Source: Candidatus Intricatilinea gracilis (GTDB taxonomy: Bacteria; Pseudomonadota; Gammaproteobacteria; Burkholderiales; Burkholderiaceae_C). Taken from it: 64,000 bases of DNA. A model generated the notes under the pieces. It ran no database searches, was not told the origin of the DNA, and was given only the letters and a program-made list of their open reading frames with translations. The stretch is taken from NCBI GenBank assembly GCA_016702605.1, contig JADJDQ010000002.1, positions 331,001 through 395,000 on the forward strand. Direction: 5' to 3'. The position numbers and the translations under genes are program-made. Positions 1 through 8,770 of the stretch are shown here, one piece after another; within the stretch, counting starts at the first letter, position 1; the number at the start of each line of letters is the position of its first letter.

Positions 1-36
1 AGCTGGACCGATCGCATGAAGGATCTGTTCAAGTAG
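1..36 (+). CDS. 3' end of an upstream gene (partial)
   Basis: Eleven codons in frame 1 (ending MKDLFK) followed by a TAG stop. A strong terminator hairpin follows 20 bases later, which supports this being a genuine gene end. Too little is visible to name the product. Confidence 0.55.
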   Translation, partial: SWTDRMKDLFK

Positions 37-54
37 TCCGGCATGGCTCATGGC

Positions 55-88
55 ACGGGCGCGCCTGCTTCAGCGGCGCGCCCGTTTG
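55..88 (+). terminator. Rho-independent terminator-like hairpin
   Basis: A perfect 11-bp stem (55-65 pairing with 75-85, ACGGGCGCGCC) with a 9-base loop, followed by a short T run. It lies just after the stop codon at 36 and before the gene at 126. Confidence 0.7.
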
Positions 89-125
89 CCGATAAGGCAG
101 GCAGTTTCCACGCCATTGCCCCGCC

Positions 126-1751
126 ATGAACCCGCTCGATCAGCCTCTGTGCGATTGCCATGCCCTGGTGGTCGATGGTCTGCCGATCTCGCGCAGCACC
201 CTGGCCAGCATGTTGCGCGATCTCGGTGTCGGCCAGGTCAGCCAGGCCAGCCGGCCGAGTGACGCGCACCGCCTGCTCGAATCCCGCTCGTTCGACTTCG
301 TGCTGTGTGAGCAGCGTTTCGAGTGTGGCGAGCCTGGCGGGCAGGAATTGCTGGACGAACTGCACCGCTCACGCCTGCTGCCGTTCTGGACCAGCTTCAT
401 CATGATCACGGGTGAAGCCACCGCCGCCAAGGTGAGTGTGGCGGCCGAATCGTCGCTCGACGGCTACCTGGTCAAACCCGCCACCACCGCCGCGCTGGGC
501 GAGCGGCTGACACAGGCGCGCCGGCGCAAGCAGTCGCTCAAGGACATCTTCCTGGCCATCGAGGCCGGCCAGCTCGAACAGGCCGCCCTGCTATGCCTGA
601 AGCGGTTTACCGATCGCGGTGAATACTGGCTCTACGCCGGGCGTATCGGCGCCGAGGTGTTGCTGCGCCTGGGCCAGGCTCAGCAGGCGCGCAAGTTCTT
701 CGAGGCCATCCGCGATGCGCAACAAGTGCCGTGGGGCCAGCTGGGCATCGCCCGGGCGCAGGCCGAGGCCGGGTCGGCGCATCAGGCCAAACGCACGCTC
801 GAAAACCTCATCGCCGACAACCCGGGTTATGCCGACGCCTACGACCTGCTGGGGCGCATGCACATCGACCAGGGCGACTTTGCCAATGCCCTGTCCACCT
901 ACCGCAGCGCCAGTGCGCTGACGCCGCGCAGCCTCACACGACTGCAGAAACAAGGCACGCTGGCCTACTACAGCGGCGAACTGGCCGAGGCCGAACAGGT
1001 GCTCGACCGCGCCGTGGCGCTGGACAACCACAACCGCATGTTCGACATGCAGACGCTCGTGCTGCTGGCGCTGCTCAAGTTCGAGCGTGGTGATCTGGCC
1101 AGCTTGCACAAGGTGCAGGTCCGGCTGCGCGCCGTGCTCACACGTTACCCCGACAGCCGGCGCCTGCAGCGCCTGAGCAGCGTCGCCACCTTGCTGCGCC
1201 AGGCCGGCAACGGCGAGCCCGAAGCCGTCAGCACCGAACTGGCCAGTTGGGGCGAGCAGTTGCGCGACGACGACTTCGACGTCGAGGCCGCCAGCAACCT
1301 GATCGCCCTGCTGGCGCAGTTGCGCCCGCGTGGTGTCATGCCCGAGCAGACGCCCACCTGGGGCCGCGCACTGGGCCTGCGTTTTTGCGTGTCCAACTCG
1401 GCCACCGAACTGCTCTGCGCCGCCGGTCGCGGCCACGCGCCCTTGCAGGAAGCGCTGCGCCTGGCTCACGACGACATCAACGCCTGGTGTGAACAAAATC
1501 TCGAGCTCAGCATGACCGGCCAGGCCGACGCGGCAGTGAAGAACCTGCTGCAACACGGCGGCGACAGCCTCAACGCCCGTGTCATCGATCTGACCGGCAA
1601 GCTGCTGCAACGTCACGGCGACAAACTGGCCGACAAGGACACCCTGCTGGCCGAGGCCCAGTCGCTGCGCAAGCGGTACTGCGCCCACGGCGGGCGTCTC
1701 ACCATCACCGACCGAGGCCGCGAGGCCGGCGCCTTGTCGCTCAACTTCTGA
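126..1751 (+). CDS. TPR protein with degenerate response-regulator receiver domain
   Basis: 541 residues. Residues about 12-130 have a receiver (REC) fold pattern, with the conserved Thr at about 95 (FIMITGE) and the Lys at 117 (GYLVKP). The phospho-acceptor position holds Glu62 (FVLCEQRF) instead of Asp, and only one acidic residue (Asp17) of the usual pair is present. The rest, about 150-500, is helical with tetratricopeptide-like repeats (for example around 225-330). Such REC-TPR proteins occur in betaproteobacteria, where TPRs bind partner proteins. The missing Asp suggests a phosphorylation-independent or phosphomimetic scaffold (inference). It stands alone between a terminator and a convergent gene, so its cognate pathway is unknown. 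The ATG at 126 is chosen because the REC domain begins right after it. Confidence 0.8.
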   Translation: MNPLDQPLCDCHALVVDGLPISRSTLASMLRDLGVGQVSQASRPSDAHRLLESRSFDFVLCEQRFECGEPGGQELLDELHRSRLLPFWTSFIMITGEATAAKVSVAAESSLDGYLVKPATTAALGERLTQARRRKQSLKDIFLAIEAGQLEQAALLCLKRFTDRGEYWLYAGRIGAEVLLRLGQAQQARKFFEAIRDAQQVPWGQLGIARAQAEAGSAHQAKRTLENLIADNPGYADAYDLLGRMHIDQGDFANALSTYRSASALTPRSLTRLQKQGTLAYYSGELAEAEQVLDRAVALDNHNRMFDMQTLVLLALLKFERGDLASLHKVQVRLRAVLTRYPDSRRLQRLSSVATLLRQAGNGEPEAVSTELASWGEQLRDDDFDVEAASNLIALLAQLRPRGVMPEQTPTWGRALGLRFCVSNSATELLCAAGRGHAPLQEALRLAHDDINAWCEQNLELSMTGQADAAVKNLLQHGGDSLNARVIDLTGKLLQRHGDKLADKDTLLAEAQSLRKRYCAHGGRLTITDRGREAGALSLNF

Positions 1752-1853
1752 TCAACCCGGCCCGGGCTGCGACCTGCCCGCTTGCGGTGGCGACAAACCA
1801 ACCACTTGCGGCCGGGCGCTGGCACACGAGCCTTCCCGACCTGGGGCTACAGG

Positions 1854-2966
1854 TCAGAACAAGTTGCCCTGCGCCGTGACCTTGCCGGCACGTGGCGACG
1901 CTTGTGGTCGCACGAAGGCGTTGCAGTCCAGCTCGGGTGTCTTGCGGCTCAGGCCGTGGCGGGCGGCGGCCAGTTCCACTCGTTGACGGATGAGTTGCGC
2001 CCACACGCCGTCGCCCTTCATGCGCGTGGCGAAGTCGGCCTGGTAATCGCGCCCGCCGCGCATCTCGCGGATGCGTGCCATGACCCGTTCGGCGCGATCC
2101 GCAAAGTGCTGGTCGAGCCATTGCCTGAACAGCGGCGCCACCTCCCAGGGCAGGCGCACCACGGTCCAGTGCGCACTGCGCGCGCCTGCGGCAGCGGCGG
2201 CTTCAATGATCTGCTCGATTTCGGGCTCGTTGATGAAGGGGATGATCGGCGCCACGTTCACGCCCACCCACACCCCCGCGTCGGCCAGCGCCTTGATGGC
2301 CGCCAGGCGCCGTGCCGCCGTGCTGGCGCGGGGTTCGAGGATGCGCGCCAGACCGTTGTCCAGCGTCGTGATGCTGATGAACACGATCACCTGCCGGCGC
2401 GCCGCCATCTCGGCCAGAAGATCGAGGTCGCGCACGATGCCGCCCGACTTGGTGACGATCGACAACGGGTGGCGCGTCTCGGCCAGCACCTCGAGCAGCG
2501 CGCGGGTGATGCCGAGCTTGCGTTCGATGGGTTGATAGGCATCGGTGGCCGAGCCCAGGTTGATGGCGCTGGGCACGTAACTCGGCCGCGCCAGCGCCAC
2601 CCGCAAGCGCTCGGCGGCGTTGCGCTTGGCAATGATGCGAGTCTCGAAATCCAGCCCCGGCGACATGTTCAGGTAGCTGTGGGTCGGCCGGGCGTAGCAG
2701 TAGATGCAGCCGTGTTCACAGCCGCGGTAGGGGTTGATCGACAGCTCGAACGGCAAGTCGGGTGAATCGTTGCGCGCCAGGATCTGGGTGCAGCGCTCGT
2801 CGATGATCTCGGTGCCCGGCGCTGCCGCATCGGCCGCATCGACGGCCAGTTGGTCGAGTGTGCCCCAGCCGTCGTCGTCGGCCGCACGTTGCTCGGCCTC
2901 GAAACGATGGGCGATGCGCCACACGGTGCCGCGGCCCTTTCGAGCACCGGGTTGGGGTAGATCCAC
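1854..2966 (-). CDS. PA0069-family radical SAM protein
   Basis: 370 residues with a radical SAM cluster motif Cys83-x3-Cys87-x2-Cys90 (RGCEHGCIYCYARP), which binds the 4Fe-4S cluster that cleaves S-adenosylmethionine. Overall it matches the PA0069/SplB-like family, whose substrate is not established. The start is GTG with an upstream GAGG-type ribosome site about 8 bases away. A near-consensus LexA box lies 20 bp upstream, so the gene is probably SOS-induced, which fits a role in DNA damage or nucleotide repair (inference). It is divergent from the methyltransferase gene at 3142 and convergent with the TPR gene. Confidence 0.87.
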   Translation of the reverse strand: MDLPQPGARKGRGTVWRIAHRFEAEQRAADDDGWGTLDQLAVDAADAAAPGTEIIDERCTQILARNDSPDLPFELSINPYRGCEHGCIYCYARPTHSYLNMSPGLDFETRIIAKRNAAERLRVALARPSYVPSAINLGSATDAYQPIERKLGITRALLEVLAETRHPLSIVTKSGGIVRDLDLLAEMAARRQVIVFISITTLDNGLARILEPRASTAARRLAAIKALADAGVWVGVNVAPIIPFINEPEIEQIIEAAAAAGARSAHWTVVRLPWEVAPLFRQWLDQHFADRAERVMARIREMRGGRDYQADFATRMKGDGVWAQLIRQRVELAAARHGLSRKTPELDCNAFVRPQASPRAGKVTAQGNLF

Positions 2967-2985
2967 GTTGTCGCCTCGAATGATT

Positions 2986-3005
2986 TACTGTGTATTTATA
3001 CAGCA
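2986..3005 (-). promoter_or_regulatory. LexA (SOS) box
   Basis: TACTGTGTATTTATACAGCA matches the gammaproteobacterial/betaproteobacterial LexA consensus (CTG-N10-CAG with an AT-rich centre) at 17 of 20 positions. It lies 20 bp upstream of the radical SAM gene start and 137 bp from the methyltransferase start, so the radical SAM gene is the likely target. Confidence 0.8.
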
Positions 3006-3141
3006 TCCGGGGATCGGTGAGCAGGGGCAATCCCGCGTCGCCTGCAGGCTGGACAAAGCCGCTGACACGGCGCCTACTCGACTGCACGGGGCAAGACGCG
3101 CCAGCCAGTTCAGCGCAGGCGGTCCATCACCCGATGTCCCG

Positions 3142-4026
3142 ATGACCATCCAGCACATCTCGGAGACCGCCTTGTGGGTCGCGATGTACCGCGCGCTCGA
3201 GACCGAACGCAGCGACGCCCTGTTTCGCGACCCCTGGGCGCGCCGCATGGCGGGCTCGGTGGGTGAACGCATCATGCGCAGCATGCCTTTCGGCGAGGCC
3301 ATGGGCTGGGCCATGGTCGTGCGCACGGCGGTGATCGACGAGCTGGTGCAACGCTGCATCGGTCGCGGCGCACGCTGCGTCGTCAACCTGGGTGCGGGCC
3401 TGGACACCCGGGCATTTCGCCTCGACCTGCCGGGCGACCTGCACTGGATCGACGTCGACCTGCCCGAGATGGTGGCCTACCGCGAGGAGAACCTGCTCGG
3501 CGCCACCCCCGCCTGCCAGCACCGCCACATCGCCGCCGACCTCAACAAACCCGGCCCGCTGCACGATGTGCTGGGCGAAGCACACGAACAAGGTGGCCCC
3601 ATCCTCGTGCTGAGTGAAGGCCTGCTGGTCTACCTCGAGCCCGCCCAGGTGGCCCACCTGGCCATAGGCCTGCACGCCGAGGCCCATGCCCGCTGGTGGA
3701 TCACCGACATCATCTCGCCGCTGCTGCTTGCAACCGTCGGTGCAAGCTGGCAACCCCGTCTGGCGCGCGCCGGTGCCGCCCTGCGTTTTGCACCCGCCGA
3801 CAGCGCAGACTTCTTCGGCAAGCTGGGCTGGCGCCAGGCCGAGTTCCATCCGGTCTGGGACGCTGCCGGCAGGCTCGGACGCCCCGCCCCCATGGCCTGG
3901 TGGTGGAACAGCTTCGGCGCCGTCGCTCTGCCCGGTGGCCACGCCAGCCTGCGCCGCATGGCGGGGCTGACCCTGCTGGAACACGTGCAACGTCCGCCAA
4001 GCGGCACGACCTCCGTCGTCCGCTGA
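3142..4026 (+). CDS. class I SAM-dependent methyltransferase, leucine carboxyl methyltransferase family
   Basis: 294 residues. The N-terminus (ETALWVAMYRALETERSDALFRDPWA style) and the SAM-binding motif CVVNLGAGLDTRAFRL followed by the acidic WIDVDLPE are typical of the PPM/LCM (leucine carboxyl methyltransferase-like) family. In bacteria these are usually O-methyltransferases of secondary metabolism or of unknown substrate. The frame is open for 408 bases further upstream, but homology to the family begins at the ATG at 3142, and the upstream part runs antisense through the radical SAM gene and the LexA box. A monocistronic unit is likely. Confidence 0.82.
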   Translation: MTIQHISETALWVAMYRALETERSDALFRDPWARRMAGSVGERIMRSMPFGEAMGWAMVVRTAVIDELVQRCIGRGARCVVNLGAGLDTRAFRLDLPGDLHWIDVDLPEMVAYREENLLGATPACQHRHIAADLNKPGPLHDVLGEAHEQGGPILVLSEGLLVYLEPAQVAHLAIGLHAEAHARWWITDIISPLLLATVGASWQPRLARAGAALRFAPADSADFFGKLGWRQAEFHPVWDAAGRLGRPAPMAWWWNSFGAVALPGGHASLRRMAGLTLLEHVQRPPSGTTSVVR

Positions 4027-4198
4027 GCGCCGCAACCTCTCACCTCGCCGCAACGGTGCGCAGGCCCGGCGGGCCTGCAACCCTTGGTGCTGCGGACCAC
4101 AGACCTCGGGTGCAGCAGGCCGCGCGGCTGACGCTCAGGAAACGTTCAGACGCGGACCTCACGCTGTGCACATTGCCTCATCTCCACAAGGACTGCAC

Positions 4199-4363
4199 AT
4201 GCACCCGCAACTCGACAACTTCGTCAGGCTCTACATCGGCGCCGTGTTGATCACGCTGATTCCGGTGATCCTGACCGCCTTCCTGACCATGCCGTTCAAC
4301 CTGGGTCGCCACCCGGGTGAAGCGCCGCAACAAGTCACCGACATGGGCCGTCACATGACCTGA
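4199..4363 (+). CDS. small single-span membrane protein, unknown function
   Basis: 54 residues beginning MHPQLDNF. One hydrophobic segment (about residues 10-30, rich in Leu/Ile/Val) is followed by a short polar tail with three His. The ATG at 4199 is preceded by AAGGA at the right distance (4188-4192), better than the in-frame GTG at 4166. The stop lies 4 bp from the end of the convergent sensor kinase gene. I do not recognise a family. Confidence 0.6.
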   Translation: MHPQLDNFVRLYIGAVLITLIPVILTAFLTMPFNLGRHPGEAPQQVTDMGRHMT

Positions 4364-4367
4364 CGCG

Positions 4368-6902
4368 TCAGACCGTCGACGTCGAATAGGGCACCTTGGC
4401 CTCGACGGTGGTGCCCGCACCGGGCCGGCTGTCGATCTGCAGCGTGCCACCTTCGGCGTGCAGGCGCTCACTCATGCCGGCGATGCCGAACGAGCGGGCC
4501 TTGAGGCGGTCGTCGACCGACATGCCGCGGCCATCGTCGGAGACCCTCAGCGAGATCCAGTCCGGCGACGCGACCACCAGCCGGATGTCGACGGACGAAG
4601 CACCGGCGTGTTTGACAACGTTGTTGAGCGCCTCCTGCGTCACCCGGTACAGACAGGTGGCGAGTTGTGGCGAGTCGATCAGCATGTCCTCGAGTTCGGC
4701 GTTGGCCTGCACGGCGCAGCGTATGCCGGTGCGTTCCTCGAACTGGCGCGCGAGCATCTCGAGCGCGGCTACCAGGCCGAGGTCTTCGAGCATCTGCGGG
4801 CGCAAGTCGTTGACGATGCGCCGCGTCGACGCCAGCGCCTGCGCTGCCAGTGCGTCGATGCTGCCGACCTGCTGGGTCAGGCTGGCCGGGTCCCCACCCT
4901 GTGGCCCGCCGATACGGCCAAGCTTGATGCGGATGGCCGCCAGCGTCTGCTGCAAGTCGTCGTGCAGCTCGAGAGCGATGCGTTTGCGCTCTTCTTCCTG
5001 CACCTTGTCCTGCGCCGCGATCAGGCGATGCAGCGCCGCGTGTGAGGCCTGAAGATCGAGCTGGGACTGCTTGATGGCGGTGATGTCACGCGCCGTCAGC
5101 ACCGCCCCGACCACCGCGCCGTCCGGTGAACGAACCGGCGCGTAACTGAAGCTGCCGATCCAGGTCTCGCCGCTGCCCGTTCGACACATGTGGATCTCGA
5201 CGGCCGAGCCCGATTCACCACGCAGTGCATGCAAGACAGGCCACTGGTCGATGCCCAACGGGGCGCCGCCGGGCTCGAACAATTCGAAGACACGCTGGAA
5301 GTCGTGCAGGGCCTGGCCACACATCGATCGATCGGCACAGCGATGGAAACTCACGAAGGCGTCGTTGTACTGGACCAGATCGCCACGCATGTCGGTGATG
5401 AACACGGCATCACTCATGCTGGACAGCGCGGCTTCGAGCAGCACCTTGCTGGCACGGATCTCGTCCTGCACACGCTTGCGTTCGCTGATGTCGCGGTGGA
5501 TCACGGTGTAGAGCGGCTGACCGTCGGCGACGACGTATGAGATGGACGACTCCACCGCAAACTCCTCACCGTCGGCGCGCAGGGCCGTCAACTCGCGGTG
5601 GCCCATCATGTTGCGCGAGCCGGACTGGCCATGTCCGAACCCCTGCATCAGGGCGCGATGGCCTGGCCGAAAGCGCAGCGGGATGAACCGGTCGATCGGT
5701 GCACCGATCATCTCGCCGAGCCCGCAACGGAACATGTCGGCCGCAGCCGTGTTGGCCTGCACGATGACCTGATCCCGATCGGTGGTGATGATGGCATCGA
5801 CCGCCGCGTCGAAGATGCCGCGCAGGCGCGCCTCACTCACCGCCCGCCTGTCGAGCATGTGGTTGACCTGCTGCGCCACGGCGCGTATCTCTGGCGGGCC
5901 GGCAACAACGGCGCGGTGCGACTCGTCGCCAGCTGCAATACGTGCAGCCGAGGTCCGCAGCCCGGACATCGGCCGGATGATGGCCTCGCTCAGCCCCCAG
6001 GCCGACGCAAGTGCCAGCACGACCAGGCCCAGCCCGATGGCAATGGCGCGCCTCAACTGCTCGTCGTAGTGGGCATACACGTCGGCCTGCGGCATGCTGG
6101 CCGCCACACGCCAATCGACACGAGGCAAGGTGAGAAAGTAGAACAGCCGGGGGATGTCGTCGCGGCCCAGCGTGGACATGTAGCCCTCGCGTGCACCTTG
6201 CGCCGGGTCCTCGGTGCCGGCCACAGGGTAGGTGCCGATGAAGGTCTCGGGATCGGTCGATCGCAACAACACCCCACGTGACGGATCGGCCACCGTGACC
6301 ACGGCCGGGCGTGGTACGGCCGCCAGCAGCGATCGGTTCAGCGCCAACAGGTCGATGGGCAGGACCAGCAGGGCCGTGACCTCACCGTCGTCGCCGTGGA
6401 CGGGATAGGTCAACACACTCAAGGCGCCGCGTCTGCCCGGCCCCGCCACCACGTTGCCCGCGGTGAATCTGTCGCTGCGTACCGCGGCTTCGAACGCCTG
6501 TTCGGCCGAGGGATCGAGGCGCACGGGTGCGTTCGACCCGTAGGCGCACACCAGCTCACCACGGCGGCCACGGATCCACAAGGCGATGTAGCTCGGATCC
6601 AGCGAGGCAAAGTCGCTGCCGATCGGGTCGCAGTTCTGCGGGTCGAGGGCCCTGACCTGCGGCCGCCTGGCCAGGCTGGCCAGCAAGGCTTCGATCTGAC
6701 CGAGCGTACGTTCGACGTCGGCTGCAGCTCCCGTGGCAAGTGTGCGCACGGTGGCCTGGGCGTCGTTGCGTGCGTGGCCGAGTGCGCCGGCGAGTTGCCA
6801 GACCACCATCGCCGTCATCGGCAACATGATCAGCAACGCCAGCAGCGCTACCCGAAGGCGGATCGACAGCTGATCCAGCCAGGCAGTGACGACAGCCTTC
6901 AT
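4368..6902 (-). CDS. membrane sensor histidine kinase (Cache-HAMP-PAS-PAS-HisKA_3)
   Basis: 844 residues from the ATG at 6902, which has GGGAG just upstream. An in-frame ATG at 6923 (851 residues) is possible but lacks a ribosome site. Order: transmembrane segment (about 15-40), a large periplasmic sensor region (about 45-280, Cache-like), a second transmembrane segment (about 285-305), HAMP, a PAS at about 360-470 (GIFDAAVDAIITTDRDQ), a second PAS/PAC at about 490-610, then a NarL-type kinase core with His647 in ELHDDLQQ, an N-box (ALNNVVKHA) and a DDGRG ATP-lid motif. This is the two-component class that pairs with LuxR/NarL regulators. The nearest such regulator in the window is at 12212-13090, not adjacent, so the pairing is unproven. 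Confidence 0.87.
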   Translation of the reverse strand: MKAVVTAWLDQLSIRLRVALLALLIMLPMTAMVVWQLAGALGHARNDAQATVRTLATGAAADVERTLGQIEALLASLARRPQVRALDPQNCDPIGSDFASLDPSYIALWIRGRRGELVCAYGSNAPVRLDPSAEQAFEAAVRSDRFTAGNVVAGPGRRGALSVLTYPVHGDDGEVTALLVLPIDLLALNRSLLAAVPRPAVVTVADPSRGVLLRSTDPETFIGTYPVAGTEDPAQGAREGYMSTLGRDDIPRLFYFLTLPRVDWRVAASMPQADVYAHYDEQLRRAIAIGLGLVVLALASAWGLSEAIIRPMSGLRTSAARIAAGDESHRAVVAGPPEIRAVAQQVNHMLDRRAVSEARLRGIFDAAVDAIITTDRDQVIVQANTAAADMFRCGLGEMIGAPIDRFIPLRFRPGHRALMQGFGHGQSGSRNMMGHRELTALRADGEEFAVESSISYVVADGQPLYTVIHRDISERKRVQDEIRASKVLLEAALSSMSDAVFITDMRGDLVQYNDAFVSFHRCADRSMCGQALHDFQRVFELFEPGGAPLGIDQWPVLHALRGESGSAVEIHMCRTGSGETWIGSFSYAPVRSPDGAVVGAVLTARDITAIKQSQLDLQASHAALHRLIAAQDKVQEEERKRIALELHDDLQQTLAAIRIKLGRIGGPQGGDPASLTQQVGSIDALAAQALASTRRIVNDLRPQMLEDLGLVAALEMLARQFEERTGIRCAVQANAELEDMLIDSPQLATCLYRVTQEALNNVVKHAGASSVDIRLVVASPDWISLRVSDDGRGMSVDDRLKARSFGIAGMSERLHAEGGTLQIDSRPGAGTTVEAKVPYSTSTV

Positions 6903-7252
6903 CGCTTGCTCCCACAAGGACATCTTGTCAGGCGACTCGACTGTTCACACAGGCGCAACCGCGGTCGCATCCCACGGCGTGCGACGAGCCTGGCCTCGAC
7001 TCATTCTGCCCAGGTGCAAGACCTGGAGCACTGCGTTGACGCAGGAACCGGCCATCAGCCAGCACATGGCCAGGTCAACCCCGACGAGCCCGGCCGACAC
7101 ATCGGCAGTCATGACCTCGGGCAATGCATGAGCCGGTGCAGATGACCCGGGTGCTGCGGTGCCGTCCCACAATCGATCGGACACGCCGACAGCGCGGCAC
7201 ACAAAGGCACCCTGTTCTTTTCCGTTGTCGGTGCTCCAGTGGGGTGATCACC
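6903..7252 (+). other. 350-bp divergent intergenic region
   Basis: Lies between the sensor kinase and the cytochrome c gene and must carry both promoters. I see no confident promoter, operator or small ORF in it. The cytochrome c frame remains open back to 7124, but without a convincing start. Confidence 0.4.
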
Positions 7253-7789
7253 ATGACGAAGACATCATTGCCTGATCTCGAGCCGCACCTGCCTGCGACG
7301 TCGGCAGTCATGCGATGCAGCCGCACTGGCTGGACAGTGGCCGTGGCGGCCCTGCTGCTGGGTGGCTGCCAGGTCGAGCTGCAGAACCGCCGGCCATCCG
7401 AGGACATCGCCAAGGCTGCCGAGCCACCGGGCTCGGTCTACACGGGCTGGCGGGTCTTCCAGGACAAGTGCGCCAGGTGCCACGGGCCATCGGCCACCGG
7501 CACGGCCGGCGGCCCCGATCTGTTGCCCCGCGTGGCCGAGATGGGCCCACGTCGCTTTGTCGGTCTGGTGCTCAGGCGCTATGACTGGAACCTGCCAGCC
7601 TCGCAGGCCGGCGGCGAAAGTTCGGCGCGTGAAGCGCTGATCGACGATGTGCTGCAGCGCCGGAGCCAGGCGCTCGAGATGCCCGCCTGGCAGGGTGAAC
7701 CACGAGTCAACGCCCACATCGTCGACCTTCATGCCTACCTGTCGGCTCGGGCGCAAGGTAGCCAGGGGCCGGGTCGACCCTTGCGTTGA
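7253..7789 (+). CDS. monohaem cytochrome c lipoprotein
   Basis: 178 residues from ATG 7253; ATG 7310 would give a shorter protein that starts directly with the signal peptide. The hydrophobic stretch ends in a lipobox (LLLGGC, Cys39), predicting a membrane-anchored lipoprotein. The haem site is CARCH (Cys73, Cys76, His77), and the Met in the C-terminal ALEMPAWQ is a candidate sixth ligand. The size fits a class I cytochrome c acting as a periplasmic electron carrier. No oxidase or dehydrogenase gene is adjacent, so its partner is unknown. Confidence 0.82.
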   Translation: MTKTSLPDLEPHLPATSAVMRCSRTGWTVAVAALLLGGCQVELQNRRPSEDIAKAAEPPGSVYTGWRVFQDKCARCHGPSATGTAGGPDLLPRVAEMGPRRFVGLVLRRYDWNLPASQAGGESSAREALIDDVLQRRSQALEMPAWQGEPRVNAHIVDLHAYLSARAQGSQGPGRPLR

Positions 7790-7840
7790 CGGCGGCAAGG
7801 GGCGCCGACACCTCGCTCCGGCAGGCAGCCGGGCAGGAGG

Positions 7841-8503
7841 TCAGGCGCTCTGGAAAGCCGACACCTGACAGGGGCTGGTGCTCAGGTGGCGCTCGAACCA
7901 CGACGCGGCCGCCCGGGCCACGATGTCGATTGCACCAGGTTCGTCGAACAGGTGGCTCGCATGGGGCACCACCTCGAGTCGACATTCACCGCCCAGGCGC
8001 CCCATGGCGCCGCGGTTGAGTCCCAGCACCACCGCATCCTGGCCGCCGACGATGAGCAAGGTGGGCGCCGTGACCTGACTCAGCGAGTCGCCGACCAGAT
8101 CGGGTCGACCACCGCGCGACACCACGGCCCAGACCAGCTCGGGTCGGCCGATGGCGGTGCGCAGGGCTGCGGCGGTCCCGGTGCCGGAGCCGAGCAGACC
8201 CACGCGGGCATGGCGATAACGGTGGTGGCCATGGACCCAGGTCACGGCCTCGTCGACCCGTTCGGCAAGCAGGTCGATGTCGAAGCTGTTGCGCCGATCT
8301 TCGGCCTCGTCGGGGGTCAGCAGGTCGTAACGCAGGGTCGCGAAACCGCAGCCGTGCAACACCCCGGCCACCGTCTCGTTGCGTTTGCTCAGGTGGCCGT
8401 TGCCACTGCCTTGAGCGAAGACGATGACCGCATCGGCGCCATCGGGACTCTCGAACCTGCCCGGCAGGCGCTGCGGTCCGATCAGGACATCTTCGAACTT
8501 CAT
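7841..8503 (-). CDS. alpha/beta hydrolase, dienelactone hydrolase-like, nucleophile Ser apparently lost
   Basis: 220 residues from ATG 8503, which has AAGGAG at good spacing (an upstream in-frame start at 8578 lacks one). The sequence follows the small alpha/beta hydrolase family often annotated as dienelactone hydrolase or phosphoribosyltransferase-associated hydrolase: FAQGSGN oxyanion region, a nucleophile elbow, a GGQDAVV acid loop and a VPHASHLF histidine. The elbow reads GLLGSGTGTAAAL where relatives carry GASTG, so the nucleophilic Ser position is Gly. Asp and His are kept. The protein may be catalytically altered or use the adjacent Ser. Confidence 0.75.
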   Translation of the reverse strand: MKFEDVLIGPQRLPGRFESPDGADAVIVFAQGSGNGHLSKRNETVAGVLHGCGFATLRYDLLTPDEAEDRRNSFDIDLLAERVDEAVTWVHGHHRYRHARVGLLGSGTGTAAALRTAIGRPELVWAVVSRGGRPDLVGDSLSQVTAPTLLIVGGQDAVVLGLNRGAMGRLGGECRLEVVPHASHLFDEPGAIDIVARAAASWFERHLSTSPCQVSAFQSA

Positions 8504-8662
8504 GGCCGCTGCTCCTTGCGCGTCGACAGGTGACGCATCGTGGGTGGTCGGACACGCGGCAGCATTGAGAAATCGCAATCTTGCGCCGACAAGACGCGAT
8601 CCCGGCCCATCACCAGGGCTTCGGCGCAGGCAGGTGCGGCAGGTCGATGCGTGAGCAGGGGC

Positions 8663-8680
8663 CGTTGAGCCGGCTCAACG
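8663..8680. promoter_or_regulatory. FNR-like palindromic operator
   Basis: A perfect 18-bp palindrome CGTTGAGCCGGCTCAACG. It contains TTGA-N6-TCAA, the invariant core of FNR/ANR-class sites (consensus TTGAT-N4-ATCAA). It lies about 90 bp upstream of the class II ribonucleotide reductase start, a location compatible with transcription control. A Crp/Fnr protein with the FNR-type recognition helix is encoded 5 kb away. Confidence 0.5.
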
Positions 8681-8770
8681 CAGAGCCTGCCCGCCTGGCC
8701 GGCGCCACATACAAGGCGCCGGAACAGGGTCATCATGGATACGCGGGCATGGACATTGGAGGTACCCGAG

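Noticed and set aside
591..1688. Long antisense reading frame opposite the TPR gene
   Set aside because: Shadow of a high-GC gene: no ribosome site, no domain, Val/Gln/Ala-rich composition.
1782..2765. Long plus-strand frame opposite the radical SAM gene
   Set aside because: Antisense to a clear radical SAM enzyme; composition typical of a GC-driven shadow.
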